Below are positions 16,289 to 27,233 of a DNA stretch of 64,000 nucleotides, piece by piece. The translations under genes were made by a program, and so were the position numbers. The DNA is from Xylanibacter ruminicola (lineage in GTDB: Bacteria; Bacteroidota; Bacteroidia; Bacteroidales; Bacteroidaceae). Within the stretch, counting starts at the first letter, position 1. Each line of letters begins with the position of its first letter. Location: NCBI RefSeq assembly GCF_900107775.1, contig NZ_FNRF01000006.1:152117-216116 (forward strand), written 5' to 3'. The notes beneath the pieces were generated by a model. The model saw only the letters and a program-made list of their open reading frames with translations. It was not told the origin of the DNA and did no database searches.

Positions 16289-17648
16289 ATTCGAAATTGC
16301 AATCCTTATAATCGTCGTTCAGTCGGGTATAAGTGCTCTTAATCTTATCTACTACCCACTGATGGATACGGTCCTCACGACGCTTATTCAGTACCACGTC
16401 CTTCATAATCTGGAAGTCCTCGGTTACAGAAGCCTTATGACCATCGGTACGACTCTTCAGCTTAGCAATCACACACACGGTCTTTCCACGCTGGTTAATC
16501 ATCTGGAAGGCATTCGATATCTCGCCCACCTTCAGTGTATCAACAGCCTTGGCTATCTCGGCTGGCAGGTCCTGCATACGGAACTTTGATGAGGTCTTAC
16601 CTGTACGCATCTGATCGGTACTCAGCAGTCCCTTGGCATTACGCGTATCCTTATCGTCAGAAATCAGCGAGGCAGCATCCTCAAAGCTGAATTTCTCAGC
16701 ACGCAGGTCGGCTGCGATAGAATCCAGACGCCCCAAAGCACGGTCAACAGCTTCCTGCGACACCACTGGCTTACGCAGGATATGACGTACGTTCACCTTA
16801 TCACCACGCTTCTCAATCAGCTGAATGATATGGAAACCAAACTCCGACTCAACAATCTTCGACACCTTTTTGGGATCAGTAAGATTGAAAGCTACAGCAG
16901 CAAAGGCTGGATCGAGGGTACCACGCCCCATCAAACCGAGCTCACCACCACGACGAGCCGAACCAGGATCCTCAGAATATAACTGTGCTAAAGTCTGGAA
17001 TCGGGTTTCACCCTTATTTACACGCTCTGTATAGTTACGCAGTTCATCCTTTACACGGTTCAGTTCTTCCTGCTCAATTTTTGGGGTAAGCTGCACAATC
17101 TGTACTTCAACCTCGGTAGGAACAAAAGGCAGACTATCCTGTGGTAGGGCACTGAAATAGCGACGAACCTCAGCAGGTGTGACGGCAATATCCTCAACAA
17201 GCTTCTGCTTCATTTTCTGAACCATCTGACGATCTTTCATCTCCTCGCGCAGGTCGGCACGAATCTGTGTCAGGTTCTGGTGCTTGTACTCCTCGAGGCG
17301 CTCACGCGATCCATCAACCATCTCGAGCCAGTAGCTAATCTGCTGCTCTACCTCCTGTGCCACATCGGCATCGGTCACCTCAATACTATCGATCTGAGCC
17401 TGGTGTTTGAATAGTTTCTGAACCGCAATCTGCTCAGGAATAGTGCAGTCGGGGTTACCACTCCATTTTACACCTTCCATAGCCGACTGCATACGCAGGG
17501 CTTCAACATCCGAACGGAGGATGGCTTCATCGCCAACTACCCATACCACTTCGTCAATGACGGTACCAATAGAATCCTTCTTCTGGGCTGTAGCTACTAA
17601 GGGCAAGGCCAGAAGCACCAGTGTCATTACTTTCTTTATAATACTCAT
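16269..17648 (-). CDS. surA: SurA-like periplasmic peptidyl-prolyl isomerase
   Basis: SurA escorts unfolded outer-membrane proteins through the periplasm. The 459-residue protein has a signal peptide (ending in ATA), a SurA N-terminal helical domain (about 25-170, beginning IDEVVWVVGDEAILRSDVE), and two parvulin-type domains. The first (about 175-280) is marked by LAQLYSEDPGSARRGGELG and ESEFGFHIIQL, and the second (about 285-390) starts with VNVRHIL. The start codon overlaps the upstream PPIase stop by 4 nt. Within the family the first parvulin domain is usually the conserved one, and it looks intact here. Confidence 0.92.
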   Translation of the reverse strand: MSIIKKVMTLVLLALPLVATAQKKDSIGTVIDEVVWVVGDEAILRSDVEALRMQSAMEGVKWSGNPDCTIPEQIAVQKLFKHQAQIDSIEVTDADVAQEVEQQISYWLEMVDGSRERLEEYKHQNLTQIRADLREEMKDRQMVQKMKQKLVEDIAVTPAEVRRYFSALPQDSLPFVPTEVEVQIVQLTPKIEQEELNRVKDELRNYTERVNKGETRFQTLAQLYSEDPGSARRGGELGLMGRGTLDPAFAAVAFNLTDPKKVSKIVESEFGFHIIQLIEKRGDKVNVRHILRKPVVSQEAVDRALGRLDSIAADLRAEKFSFEDAASLISDDKDTRNAKGLLSTDQMRTGKTSSKFRMQDLPAEIAKAVDTLKVGEISNAFQMINQRGKTVCVIAKLKSRTDGHKASVTEDFQIMKDVVLNKRREDRIHQWVVDKIKSTYTRLNDDYKDCNFEYEGWIK

Positions 17649-19080
17649 AGATGTTTATTTACAGTTTTCAATATTTCTTGATTCACTTCTACATGATAAC
17701 GATGACGTAAGGCATCAACCCACTCCTGCTCCAGGTAATCCTGCAGATCCTCAACCACTTGCTGACGCACATCCTGATAGTTATCCGGACGCTTCAGTTT
17801 CTTGCCATACACAGCGTCGATGGGATAATTAGCATCAGGTGTTGAACTGGTAGCCTGCTTAAACACCATCTTATCAATGGTAGGATTATCGCCAAGTTTA
17901 AACAGTCCTTTCTCCACACGGATGCGTATCACAGAATCGGGGTTAAAGGTAGTACGCAAAGCCTCTGCCCACTGATCGAAAGGCAGATTCTTTACACATT
18001 GCTTTACAGCCTTTACATCTTGCTTGGTTTTCACGTGGTAAGCAATACCGCGGTAACGGGGTTCCTTCCATGTGTATTTCTTTTTATGGGTGTCGAACCA
18101 AGCCTTCAGTGCAATTTCATCATTCTGGGCTTTGCTCCACACCTCACGGTTGCTGATTTCGTAAAGCAGCAAACCATCGTGATACTCTTTAAACAGATAT
18201 TTCAGCTCGATATTGACAGCAGCTACCGAATCGGCTTTCTGCTGCATCACATCGTTGGCCTTCAGTTTTCCTGCCGACGCCGCCACACGGTTACGTAACT
18301 TCATATCTGCTATCTCGTTACGGATACCATGACGCTCAAGCGATGCAATGATGCCCTGTTTCAACGAGTCGAATGGTTCCAGTTGCTTACGTTCTTTCAT
18401 TAAGATGATGTGGTAACCAACAGGACTCAGGAATGGCTGACTCAACTGACCTGGTGCCAGCGAATAAGCCACATCCTCGAACTCCTTCTGTGTTTGTGAA
18501 GGAGCAATCCAAGGCAGTTCGCCTCCACGGACAGCCGAACCAGTATCTTCAGAAACCTTCTTGGCCAATTCCGCGAAATCTGCTCCTGCTTGCAGTGCAC
18601 GATAAACAGAATCGATACGCTGGTGTATCTTTTCCTGCTGCTGAACGGTAGCTTGTGTCGACAACTTTAACAGGATGTGCGCTGGGCGTACCAATCCTCT
18701 CGAGCCAATCATCGCCTGAGTGCGGTCGTACATCTGTCGGGCCTGATCAAGCACCTCGGCATCGGTCACCATCGTTGGACGAACCTGCTGGTCGCGATAC
18801 ATCTGGTATTCCTGACGGAACGACGACAGCGTATCAAGCTTAGCATCAAGGGCTGCAGCCACCTTCAGCTTATAATTTATAAATAAGGTGACATACTCAT
18901 CCACCGACAGCTTGTCGATTACCCCTTCGCCATTGTTCTTATTGTACGAATACTCGAACTCCGAACGAGAAACAGGAACACCGGCCACGGTCATTACAAC
19001 CGGGTCGGTAGTCTGTGCCATTGTTTGCTGCGAGGTTATCGCAGCAAACAATGAAAGGGCTATGGTGAGTTGTCTCATCA

Positions 19081-19081
<1 letters not shown>
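17645..19081 (-). CDS. Second periplasmic PpiC-type peptidyl-prolyl isomerase
   Basis: This 478-residue protein has a signal peptide (ending in TMAQ). A helical N-terminal part contains PVSRSEFEYSYNKNN, which recalls SurA-type chaperone domains. One clear parvulin domain lies at about residues 125-235 (RPAHILLK, VSEDTGSAVRGGELPWI, SPVGYHIILMKERK), and a second, weaker PPIase-like region follows. It lies between guaB (1-nt overlap) and surA (4-nt overlap), so the two chaperones are made together. Whether it has PPIase activity or acts mainly as a chaperone cannot be told. Confidence 0.88.
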
Positions 19082-20577
<1,496 letters not shown>

Positions 20578-20600
20578 TTAATTCTTCAAATCTTCAATTC

Positions 20601-22781
20601 TTAGTTCGCCATCTCCGAAATGAACTTAATGCGTACCAGTCGGATCTCGTCTTCCGAGTAGTCCTCGCCAAGCTCTTCCTCAGCCACACTCAACTTATCG
20701 GTTTCGCTCTCGGCAAAGTAGTCGTAGATATCATCTACGTGATCTTCATCCATTACCTCCTCAAGGAAGTAATCAATATCCAGTTTAGTACCGCTATAAA
20801 CGATAGCCTCAACCTCGTCGAGCAGTTCCTCGAACTCAATACCCTGTGCTTCAGCGATATCGTCGAGTGCTATCTGACGGTCGATACTCTGGATAATCTT
20901 AACTTTCAGCATTGACTTTTTAGCAACGGTACGCACGCGCATGTCAACCTGACGTTCAATCTCATTCTCTTCGCAGTAGGCCTTAATCAGGTCTACAAAC
21001 TCCTGAGCATAAGGCTGCTTAACCTTACCTTCACCCACACCCTGGATACACTTCAACTCCTCAAGGGTGATAGGATAGTCGGTTGCCATCTGGTCGATCG
21101 ACACATCCTGGAAGATAACGTAAGGCGGACGACCTAACTGTCTCGAAACCTTCTTACGAAGATCAAGCAACATAGCAGTCAGCACGGGATCAAGAGCGCT
21201 TAAACCACCCTCCTGATCGGTCGACTCATAGTCGTCGTTAAACTCAGCATCCTTCACGATCATAAACGATTTGGGAGCCTTAATAAACTTCTTACCAGCG
21301 GCAGTCAGCTTCAGTAGTCCGTAGTTCTCCACCTCTTTACGCAGGTAGCCGGCTATCAGCGCCTGACGGATTACTGGGTTCCAAATCTTCTCATCGTCAT
21401 CAGCTCCAGCACCAAACAGTTCCTGCTCGTCATGATGATGAGCTAAGATCTCTTCGGTAGGTTTGCCGATAATAAAGTCAATCACATAGTCCGAGCGGAA
21501 GTTTTCCTTGATAACCTGAATTGTCTTCAGTACAATAACCAACTGTTCCTGTGCCTCGATCTTGGTCTTGGGGTGCAGACAGTTATCGCAGTTACCACAG
21601 TTGTCCTTCTCATAGGTTTCACCAAAGTAGTGCAACAACATCTTACGACGACAAACCGACGTCTCAGCATAGGCAGCCGTCTCAACCAACAACTGACGAC
21701 CAATATCCTGCTCGGCCACAGGTTTACCCTCCATAAACTTATCGAGCTTCTGCAAGTCCTTATATGAGTAGAAGGCCAAGCAGATACCCTCGCCACCGTC
21801 ACGTCCGGCACGACCAGTTTCCTGATAATAGCCTTCCAACGACTTAGGTATGTCATAGTGAATCACAAAGCGTACATCGGGCTTATCGATTCCCATACCA
21901 AAGGCGATGGTAGCCACAATCACATCGATATTCTCCATCAGGAACTCATCCTGGGTATTCGAACGTGTATTCGAGTCAAGTCCAGCATGATAGGCAGCAG
22001 CCTTAATACCATTCACACGCAGGATCTCGGCCAACTCTTCTACCTTCTTTCTCGACAGGCAGTAGATAATGCCACTCTTTCCTGGGTGCTGCTTAATGAA
22101 CTTGATGATATCCTTATCTACATTCGCAGTCTTTGGACGTACCTCGTAATAGAGATTCGGACGGTTGAACGAGCTTTTGAATTCAGCAGCATCGACAATA
22201 CCAAGGTTTTTCTTGATATCAGTACGAACCTTATCGGTAGCAGTAGCCGTAAGCGCAATGATAGGTGCCTTACCTATTTCATTAACGATAGGACGGATTT
22301 TGCGATACTCAGGACGGAAATCGTGGCCCCATTCTGAAATACAGTGAGCCTCATCGATGGCATAGAAAGAGATCTTAACCGAACGTAGGAACTCTACGTT
22401 CTCCTCTTTTGTCAACGACTCTGGAGCAACATATAACAGTTTGGTTCTACCAGCCATCACATCCGATTTCACCTGATCGATTGCCGCTTTGTTCAGCGAC
22501 GAGTTCAAGTAGTGGGCAGTGCCCTCGGTTTCGCTCATGCTGGTAATCACATCCACCTGATTCTTCATCAGCGCAATCAGCGGCGAAATCACAATGGCTG
22601 TACCCTCCATCAGTAGCGAGGGCAACTGGTAGCACAATGATTTTCCACCGCCCGTTGGCATCAGCACAAAGGTATCGTTACCATCCATTAGGTTCTGGAT
22701 AATACGCTCCTGATCGCCTTTGAATGTGTCGAATCCAAAGTACTTCTTCAGGGCTGCTGTGAGATTCATCTTTTCGCTCAT
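20601..22781 (-). CDS. recQ: ATP-dependent DNA helicase RecQ
   Basis: RecQ unwinds DNA 3' to 5' in recombination and fork repair. The 726-residue protein has Walker A TGGGKS (about 43-48), DEAH at 143-146, the helicase C domain with GRAGRDG, and a four-cysteine zinc motif ending in CGNCDNC (about 377-403). A winged-helix RQC domain and an HRDC domain (about 530-610) follow. The C-terminal extension of about 110 acidic residues beyond HRDC is usual for Bacteroidota RecQ. It starts 13 nt after clpX on the same strand, probably in one transcript. Confidence 0.96.
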   Translation of the reverse strand: MSEKMNLTAALKKYFGFDTFKGDQERIIQNLMDGNDTFVLMPTGGGKSLCYQLPSLLMEGTAIVISPLIALMKNQVDVITSMSETEGTAHYLNSSLNKAAIDQVKSDVMAGRTKLLYVAPESLTKEENVEFLRSVKISFYAIDEAHCISEWGHDFRPEYRKIRPIVNEIGKAPIIALTATATDKVRTDIKKNLGIVDAAEFKSSFNRPNLYYEVRPKTANVDKDIIKFIKQHPGKSGIIYCLSRKKVEELAEILRVNGIKAAAYHAGLDSNTRSNTQDEFLMENIDVIVATIAFGMGIDKPDVRFVIHYDIPKSLEGYYQETGRAGRDGGEGICLAFYSYKDLQKLDKFMEGKPVAEQDIGRQLLVETAAYAETSVCRRKMLLHYFGETYEKDNCGNCDNCLHPKTKIEAQEQLVIVLKTIQVIKENFRSDYVIDFIIGKPTEEILAHHHDEQELFGAGADDDEKIWNPVIRQALIAGYLRKEVENYGLLKLTAAGKKFIKAPKSFMIVKDAEFNDDYESTDQEGGLSALDPVLTAMLLDLRKKVSRQLGRPPYVIFQDVSIDQMATDYPITLEELKCIQGVGEGKVKQPYAQEFVDLIKAYCEENEIERQVDMRVRTVAKKSMLKVKIIQSIDRQIALDDIAEAQGIEFEELLDEVEAIVYSGTKLDIDYFLEEVMDEDHVDDIYDYFAESETDKLSVAEEELGEDYSEDEIRLVRIKFISEMAN

Positions 22782-22794
22782 ATATTATAGTTAG

Positions 22795-24039
22795 TTAGGC
22801 TTCCAACTTCTGGAGGTATGATTTATCAAGCTGCTTACTTACGTAATCAGCCGTCACATTGAATTTCTTAGTTTTCTTCGAGGGCAGGTCGTACATAGCG
22901 TCCATCATCACACTCTCAACAATAGAACGCAGTCCGCGAGCACCAAGTTTGTACTCTACAGCCTTGTCAACCAGTGTGTCGAGTGCCTCCTGATCGAAGG
23001 TCAACGCAACACCATCCATCTCAAACAATTTCTTATACTGACGGATGATAGAATTCTTTGGCTCAGTCAGGATTCTTTCCAATGCCTTACGATCCAACGG
23101 ATTCAGATGTGTGAGCACTGGCAAACGACCGATAATCTCAGGAATAAGTCCGAACGACTTCAGATCCTGGGGAACGATATACTTCATCAAATCGTTCTTA
23201 TCAATCTTTCTGACGTTGGTTACTGAGTTATAGCCTACCACATGGGTGTTCATACGCTGCGCAATTTTACGCTCAATACCATCAAAGGCGCCACCGCATA
23301 TAAACAGGATATTACGGGTATCCACATGGATGTAATCCTGATCAGGGTGCTTACGGCCACCCTTAGGTGGTACATTTACCATGGTACCCTCTAATAATTT
23401 CAACAATCCCTGCTGTACACCTTCACCACTAACATCACGGGTGATAGAAGGGTTGTCACTTTTGCGAGCAATCTTATCGATCTCGTCGATAAACACGATA
23501 CCGCGCTGAGCAGCCTCAACATTATAATCGGCCACCTGCAACAATCGTGACAATATGCTTTCTACGTCCTCACCTACGTAACCAGCCTCGGTAAACACCG
23601 TAGCATCCACAATGGTAAAGGGCACATCAAGCAGTTTAGCTATGGTACGAGCCAGTAGGGTTTTACCTGTACCGGTACTTCCTACCATAATAATATTACT
23701 CTTCTCGATCTCTACGCCATCATCATCAACGGGCTGCTGCAAACGTTTGTAGTGGTTGTAAACAGCCACAGCCAAGTAGCGCTTGGCATCGTCCTGACCA
23801 ATAACATACTGGTCGAGATACTCCTTGATTTCCTTGGGTTTGGGTACTTTCAGGGCTTCGGGCTTCTTGGCAGCTTTTTCTTTCTGCTTGGCAACAGGAG
23901 CCTCTCGCAGGTTATCACTTACAATCTGATAAGCCTGCTCCACACAGTTCTCGCAAATCTGACCATTCAGGCCCGAGATCAACAGCTTTACCTCGTTTTC
24001 GCCTCTACCGCAGAAACTACATACTTTCTTCATCGGCAT
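22795..24039 (-). CDS. clpX: ClpX AAA+ unfoldase
   Basis: ClpX recognises tagged proteins, unfolds them and feeds ClpP. The 414-residue protein has the N-terminal zinc domain (cysteines at 7, 10, 29 and 32), Walker A GSTGTGKT at 120-127, Walker B FIDEIDK and the usual arginine-finger region. The start ATG overlaps the clpP stop by 1 nt (TAATG), so the two are translationally coupled. A second ATG two codons later is also possible. Confidence 0.97.
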   Translation of the reverse strand: MPMKKVCSFCGRGENEVKLLISGLNGQICENCVEQAYQIVSDNLREAPVAKQKEKAAKKPEALKVPKPKEIKEYLDQYVIGQDDAKRYLAVAVYNHYKRLQQPVDDDGVEIEKSNIIMVGSTGTGKTLLARTIAKLLDVPFTIVDATVFTEAGYVGEDVESILSRLLQVADYNVEAAQRGIVFIDEIDKIARKSDNPSITRDVSGEGVQQGLLKLLEGTMVNVPPKGGRKHPDQDYIHVDTRNILFICGGAFDGIERKIAQRMNTHVVGYNSVTNVRKIDKNDLMKYIVPQDLKSFGLIPEIIGRLPVLTHLNPLDRKALERILTEPKNSIIRQYKKLFEMDGVALTFDQEALDTLVDKAVEYKLGARGLRSIVESVMMDAMYDLPSKKTKKFNVTADYVSKQLDKSYLQKLEA

Positions 24040-24707
24040 TATTTCTTCCGTGTCAGCACCTCGTCAATCATTCCGTAAGCCTTTGCTTCCTCAGCCGTCA
24101 TCCAATAGTTACGGTCAGAGTCGGCATAAACCTTATCGTATGGTGTATGCGAATGTTCCGAGATAATGGTGTATAACTCTTTCTTGAACTTTAAAATCTC
24201 CTTGGCCTCGATCTCAATATCCGAAGCCTGCCCCTGCACACCACCCAGAGGCTGGTGAATCATCACACGACTGTGGGGCAGAGCCGAACGCTTTCCCTCG
24301 GCACCAGCCACAAGCAGCACGGCACCCATAGATGCAGCCATACCTGTACAGATGGTCGCCACGTCGCTAGTGATAAACTGCATAGTATCATAGATACCCA
24401 AACCGGCAGTAACACTACCACCAGGTGAGTTGATATAAATAGAGATATCCTTACCAGGGTCGGTTGAATCCAGGAACAGCAGCTGTGCCTGCAATGTGTT
24501 GGCGGTATAATCGTCTATCTGAGTACCAAGGAAAATGATACGGTCCATCATCAGGCGTGAGAACACATCCATCTGAGTCACGTTCAACTGACGCTCCTCT
24601 AGGATATAGGGATTCAAGTACTGGTTCTGGGCCTTGATTACATCATCGACCACCAGACCGTTCATTCCTAAATGCTGTACAGCATACTTTCTGAAATCAT
24701 TATTCAT
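24039..24707 (-). CDS. clpP: ClpP protease subunit with an Asn in the triad
   Basis: ClpP forms the tetradecameric peptidase used by ClpX and ClpA. The 222-residue sequence has the nucleophile Ser126 in GMAASMGA and the general base His151 in HQPLGG. The third member of the triad is expected as the Asp in the (D/E)RD motif, but here the segment reads DSDRNYWM, which puts Asn200 (codon AAC at 24110-24108) in that place. A charged N-terminal extension of about 25 residues precedes the axial region. It is the only ClpP in the window and starts the clpP-clpX-recQ string. Its leader contains an arm of the inverted repeat described at 24742-24821. Confidence 0.96.
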   Translation of the reverse strand: MNNDFRKYAVQHLGMNGLVVDDVIKAQNQYLNPYILEERQLNVTQMDVFSRLMMDRIIFLGTQIDDYTANTLQAQLLFLDSTDPGKDISIYINSPGGSVTAGLGIYDTMQFITSDVATICTGMAASMGAVLLVAGAEGKRSALPHSRVMIHQPLGGVQGQASDIEIEAKEILKFKKELYTIISEHSHTPYDKVYADSDRNYWMTAEEAKAYGMIDEVLTRKK

Positions 24708-24741
24708 ACTATCAATTCCTTTCTTTTAAATATAGAGAAAA

Positions 24742-24821
24742 GGTTATCGACCTTCCTCATCTTGCGTTTGGGACACAAAGATAATACAAAAAGTCGATAA
24801 CCCTCGTATTTTAGGGGTTAT
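24742..24821 (-). promoter_or_regulatory. Competing hairpins in the tig-clpP gap
   Basis: On the minus strand the order is ATAACCCCT (24821-24813), AGGGTTATCGAC (about 24804-24793) followed by CTTTTTG, and GTCGATAACC (24751-24742). The middle element pairs with the first to make a terminator-like hairpin behind tig. It also pairs perfectly over 10 bp with the third, across 41 nt that contain the clpP -7 element. The geometry allows either termination or an alternative fold in read-through RNA, or an operator pair around the promoter. Confidence 0.5.
24776..24783 (-). promoter_or_regulatory. -7 element of clpP-clpX
   Basis: TATCTTTG on the minus strand gives a leader of about 65 nt before the clpP ATG. 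The expected -33 position falls in the tig terminator hairpin and shows no TTTG. Confidence 0.6.
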
Positions 24822-24837
24822 TTTTTCCTAAAAAAGC

Positions 24838-26199
24838 TTATTTTTCTGTCATAAGCTTATTAAACTCCTCAAATGTGACCTCTTTTGCATTCAGCTTAAC
24901 CACATTTTTGAGGGCTTCAGTAAGCTTAACGTCAACAGCACGATCAACGAAGTTGTCGATATTCTCGCGCTTCTTGAGCTGCTCGTTGGCATAGTTCTCC
25001 AGAACATCATCGGGCACATTGCTCATACCGTACTGAGCAAACTGAGCACGCATAGCCTCCTTGGCTACGTTCTTAATGTCAGCCTCCTCAACCTTGATAT
25101 TCTGAGCGGCAACCAGCTGCTCCTTAATCAGGTGCCAAGCCAGCTCCTTGATGCTACCCTCGAAGTTCTTCTCTACGAAGTCAGCACCCTTATCCTGGTT
25201 GTTCTGCAACATAACACGCTTCAGCAGAGCCTCTGGGAACTCCAGCTTACCAACCTTCTTCTCCATGTGCTTACGAACATCGAGCATGAACTTATAATCG
25301 CTATTCTGCTGCAACTGTGGAGCAATGCTCTCAGCAATCTTAGCACGGAAAGCCTTCTCGTCCTTAACCTCACCCTCACCGAACACACGGTCGAAGAGCT
25401 TCTGGTCAACCTCAGCAGGCTGGAAGTGACGAATCTCAGTAATCTGGAAGCTGAAGTCAGCATTCAGGTCCTTTACCTCCTCCTTCTTAACCTTCAGCAG
25501 GGCAGCAACCTCAGCATCGTTATCGGGGTAAGCTTTCTTGGGGTTGAAAGTAATGATGTCGCCAGCCTTAGCACCGTCGAACAGCTTCTTCTGGTCGTCG
25601 GCCTTGATGTAAGCAGGCATAACCATAGCAGCCTCGGTAGTGATACCACCTTCCTTGGTGTTACCATTCTCGTCAAGCTCGCGCATGTCACCAGTCAGTG
25701 TGTCGTTACCGCTGAACACCTCAGCCTTTACGAACTCACCAGCCTGCGATGCATACATCTGTACCTGATCGTCGAGCATCTTATCATCAACCTTGATGGT
25801 GTAATAGTCAATCTTATCTCTGCCAGTCAACTCAGCCTTGAACTCGGGAGCAACGGCAATATCGAACACGAATGTCAGATCATCGGCGTTCTCAAAGTCC
25901 TGGGGCACCTGCTTCTCCTGATTTGGAAGGGGCTCACCCAGCATCTGGATTTTGTTCTCACGAACATACTCATACAGCTTCTCGCCCAGCAACTTGTTAA
26001 CCTCGTCAACCTTCACTGCTGTGCCATACTGCTTCTTAATCATTCCCATGGGAACCATACCTGGACGGAATCCAGGAACCTGTACCTTCTTACGATAATT
26101 CTTCAGCTGCTTCTCTACTGCATCCTGATAATCTGCCTTCTCAACGGTCATAGTCAACAGACCATTGATCTTGTCGGCGCACTCAAACGAAATTTTCAT
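24838..26199 (-). CDS. tig: Trigger factor
   Basis: Trigger factor is the ribosome-bound chaperone that shields nascent chains. The 453-residue protein has the N-terminal ribosome-binding domain, with the loop GFRPGMVPMG close to the usual GFRxGxxP signature at residues 43-52. A PPIase-like middle domain (about 150-250) follows; it is diverged, as is common in Bacteroidota. The long helical C-terminal chaperone arms are rich in Lys and Glu. It lies directly upstream of clpP-clpX, an order also found in many other bacteria. Confidence 0.95.
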   Translation of the reverse strand: MKISFECADKINGLLTMTVEKADYQDAVEKQLKNYRKKVQVPGFRPGMVPMGMIKKQYGTAVKVDEVNKLLGEKLYEYVRENKIQMLGEPLPNQEKQVPQDFENADDLTFVFDIAVAPEFKAELTGRDKIDYYTIKVDDKMLDDQVQMYASQAGEFVKAEVFSGNDTLTGDMRELDENGNTKEGGITTEAAMVMPAYIKADDQKKLFDGAKAGDIITFNPKKAYPDNDAEVAALLKVKKEEVKDLNADFSFQITEIRHFQPAEVDQKLFDRVFGEGEVKDEKAFRAKIAESIAPQLQQNSDYKFMLDVRKHMEKKVGKLEFPEALLKRVMLQNNQDKGADFVEKNFEGSIKELAWHLIKEQLVAAQNIKVEEADIKNVAKEAMRAQFAQYGMSNVPDDVLENYANEQLKKRENIDNFVDRAVDVKLTEALKNVVKLNAKEVTFEEFNKLMTEK

Positions 26200-26243
26200 C
26201 TTCTTATGTACTTATTTATAATATATATTCAAATATTGGGGTG

Positions 26244-26251
26244 CAAAAGTA
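26244..26251 (-). promoter_or_regulatory. -7 element of tig
   Basis: TACTTTTG on the minus strand lies about 45 nt before the tig ATG. The nearest TTG is 17 nt upstream, shorter than the usual spacer. Confidence 0.55.
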
Positions 26252-26276
26252 CAAAAAAACGGCGTAACCAACACCG
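26252..26276 (-). terminator. Probable terminator after lptB
   Basis: On the minus strand CGGTG (26276-26272) pairs with CGCCG (26264-26260) around a 7-nt loop, followed by a T-run. The stem is only 5 bp with one G-T pair, and the T-run adjoins the tig -7 element. Confidence 0.55.
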
Positions 26277-26288
26277 ATTTTTCAATTT

Positions 26289-27086
26289 TTAACTTTTCTC
26301 TGCCTGCTCCTTGGCATTACGTTCCATCTCTATCTGTTGGAAATTCTTCTTTCTCAATTCGAACGATTCCGTCAGATATTTTTCTCGCACTATCTGGTTG
26401 GCCGCCAGTTCTTCTGGCGTTCCTTGGAACAATATCCTACCCTCAAACAACAGATAAGCACGATCAGTAATTGCCAGCGTCTCATCCACATTATGGTCGG
26501 TAATCAGAATACCGATGTTCAGATATTTCAGCTTATATACAATCTGCTGGATATCCTCCACAGCGATAGGGTCGACACCAGCAAAAGGCTCGTCAAGCAT
26601 GATAAACTTAGGTTCGATAGCCAGACAGCGGGCAATCTCAGTACGTCGACGCTCACCTCCCGACAATCGGTCACCTAAATTCTTACGAACCTTTTCCAGT
26701 CGGAACTCCCTAATCAGCTCCTCCAGTTTATTCAACTGATAGTCGCGAGGTTTGCCAGTCATTTCCAGCACCGAGAGGATATTATCCTCTACAGTCATCT
26801 TACGGAACACGCTGGCCTCCTGAGCCAGATAGCCAATACCGGCACGGGCACGTTTGTAAACAGGGAATTTGGTAACATCCTCCTCACCCAGATAGATATG
26901 GCCACCATTAGGAACGATCAGTCCAGTGGTCATATAGAACGAGGTTGTCTTACCAGCACCGTTAGGCCCCAGCAGTCCCACAATCTCACCCTGCTTCACA
27001 TCGAAGCTCACATCGTTAACCACCGTGCGCTTACCGTAGCGTTTCACGAGGCCTTCTGTTCGTAGTACAATACGCTCTTCTTCCAT
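26289..27086 (-). CDS. lptB: LPS export ABC transporter ATPase LptB
   Basis: LptB powers extraction of LPS from the inner membrane with LptF and LptG. The 265-residue protein has Walker A GPNGAGKT, the signature LSGGERRR, Walker [14 protein letters not shown] and the H-loop TDHNVDE, all close to the LptB type. A C-terminal extension of about 25 charged residues follows. I start it at the ATG at 27086. A TTG four codons upstream lies inside the -7 promoter element and cannot be in the mRNA. The predicted leader is only about 6 nt. The membrane partners are not in the window. Confidence 0.94.
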   Translation of the reverse strand: MEEERIVLRTEGLVKRYGKRTVVNDVSFDVKQGEIVGLLGPNGAGKTTSFYMTTGLIVPNGGHIYLGEEDVTKFPVYKRARAGIGYLAQEASVFRKMTVEDNILSVLEMTGKPRDYQLNKLEELIREFRLEKVRKNLGDRLSGGERRRTEIARCLAIEPKFIMLDEPFAGVDPIAVEDIQQIVYKLKYLNIGILITDHNVDETLAITDRAYLLFEGRILFQGTPEELAANQIVREKYLTESFELRKKNFQQIEMERNAKEQAEKS

Positions 27087-27095
27087 AATCGGCTG

Positions 27096-27103
27096 CAAAG
27101 GTA
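27096..27103 (-). promoter_or_regulatory. -7 element of lptB
   Basis: TACCTTTG on the minus strand ends 9 nt before the ATG, so the mRNA should be nearly leaderless. The -33 region falls in the inverted repeat at 27115-27188. Confidence 0.65.
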
Positions 27104-27114
27104 CAAAAAATAAG

Positions 27115-27188
27115 GCACGGATTACACGGATTACACGGATTTTTTCAAATTTTTATTATTAATCTGTGTTAATCCGTGTAATCCGTGC
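27115..27188. repeat. Large inverted repeat with 9-nt internal period
   Basis: The left arm (27115-27141) reads GCACGGATT followed by two copies of ACACGGATT. The right arm (27161-27188) is its near-perfect reverse complement, and a 19-nt AT-rich loop separates them. It sits between the divergent promoters of lptB and mlaE. An 18-nt piece of the same unit, GCACGGATTACACGGATT, recurs at 59609-59626 between era and der, so this is a dispersed repeat. Confidence 0.85.
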
Positions 27189-27200
27189 AAAAAAAATAAC

Positions 27201-27208
27201 TACCTTTG
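27201..27208 (+). promoter_or_regulatory. -7 element of mlaE-mlaF
   Basis: TACCTTTG lies 25 nt before the ATG at 27234. The -33 position lies at the foot of the inverted repeat and has no TTTG. Confidence 0.65.
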
Positions 27209-27233
27209 CACCCGAATAATTAGTTTGTTTGCA

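Noticed and set aside
25132..26292. A 386-codon plus-strand open frame over tig
   Set aside because: It is antisense to trigger factor and extremely rich in Leu, a usual by-product of the Lys/Glu-rich codons of the real gene. It has no domain and no promoter.
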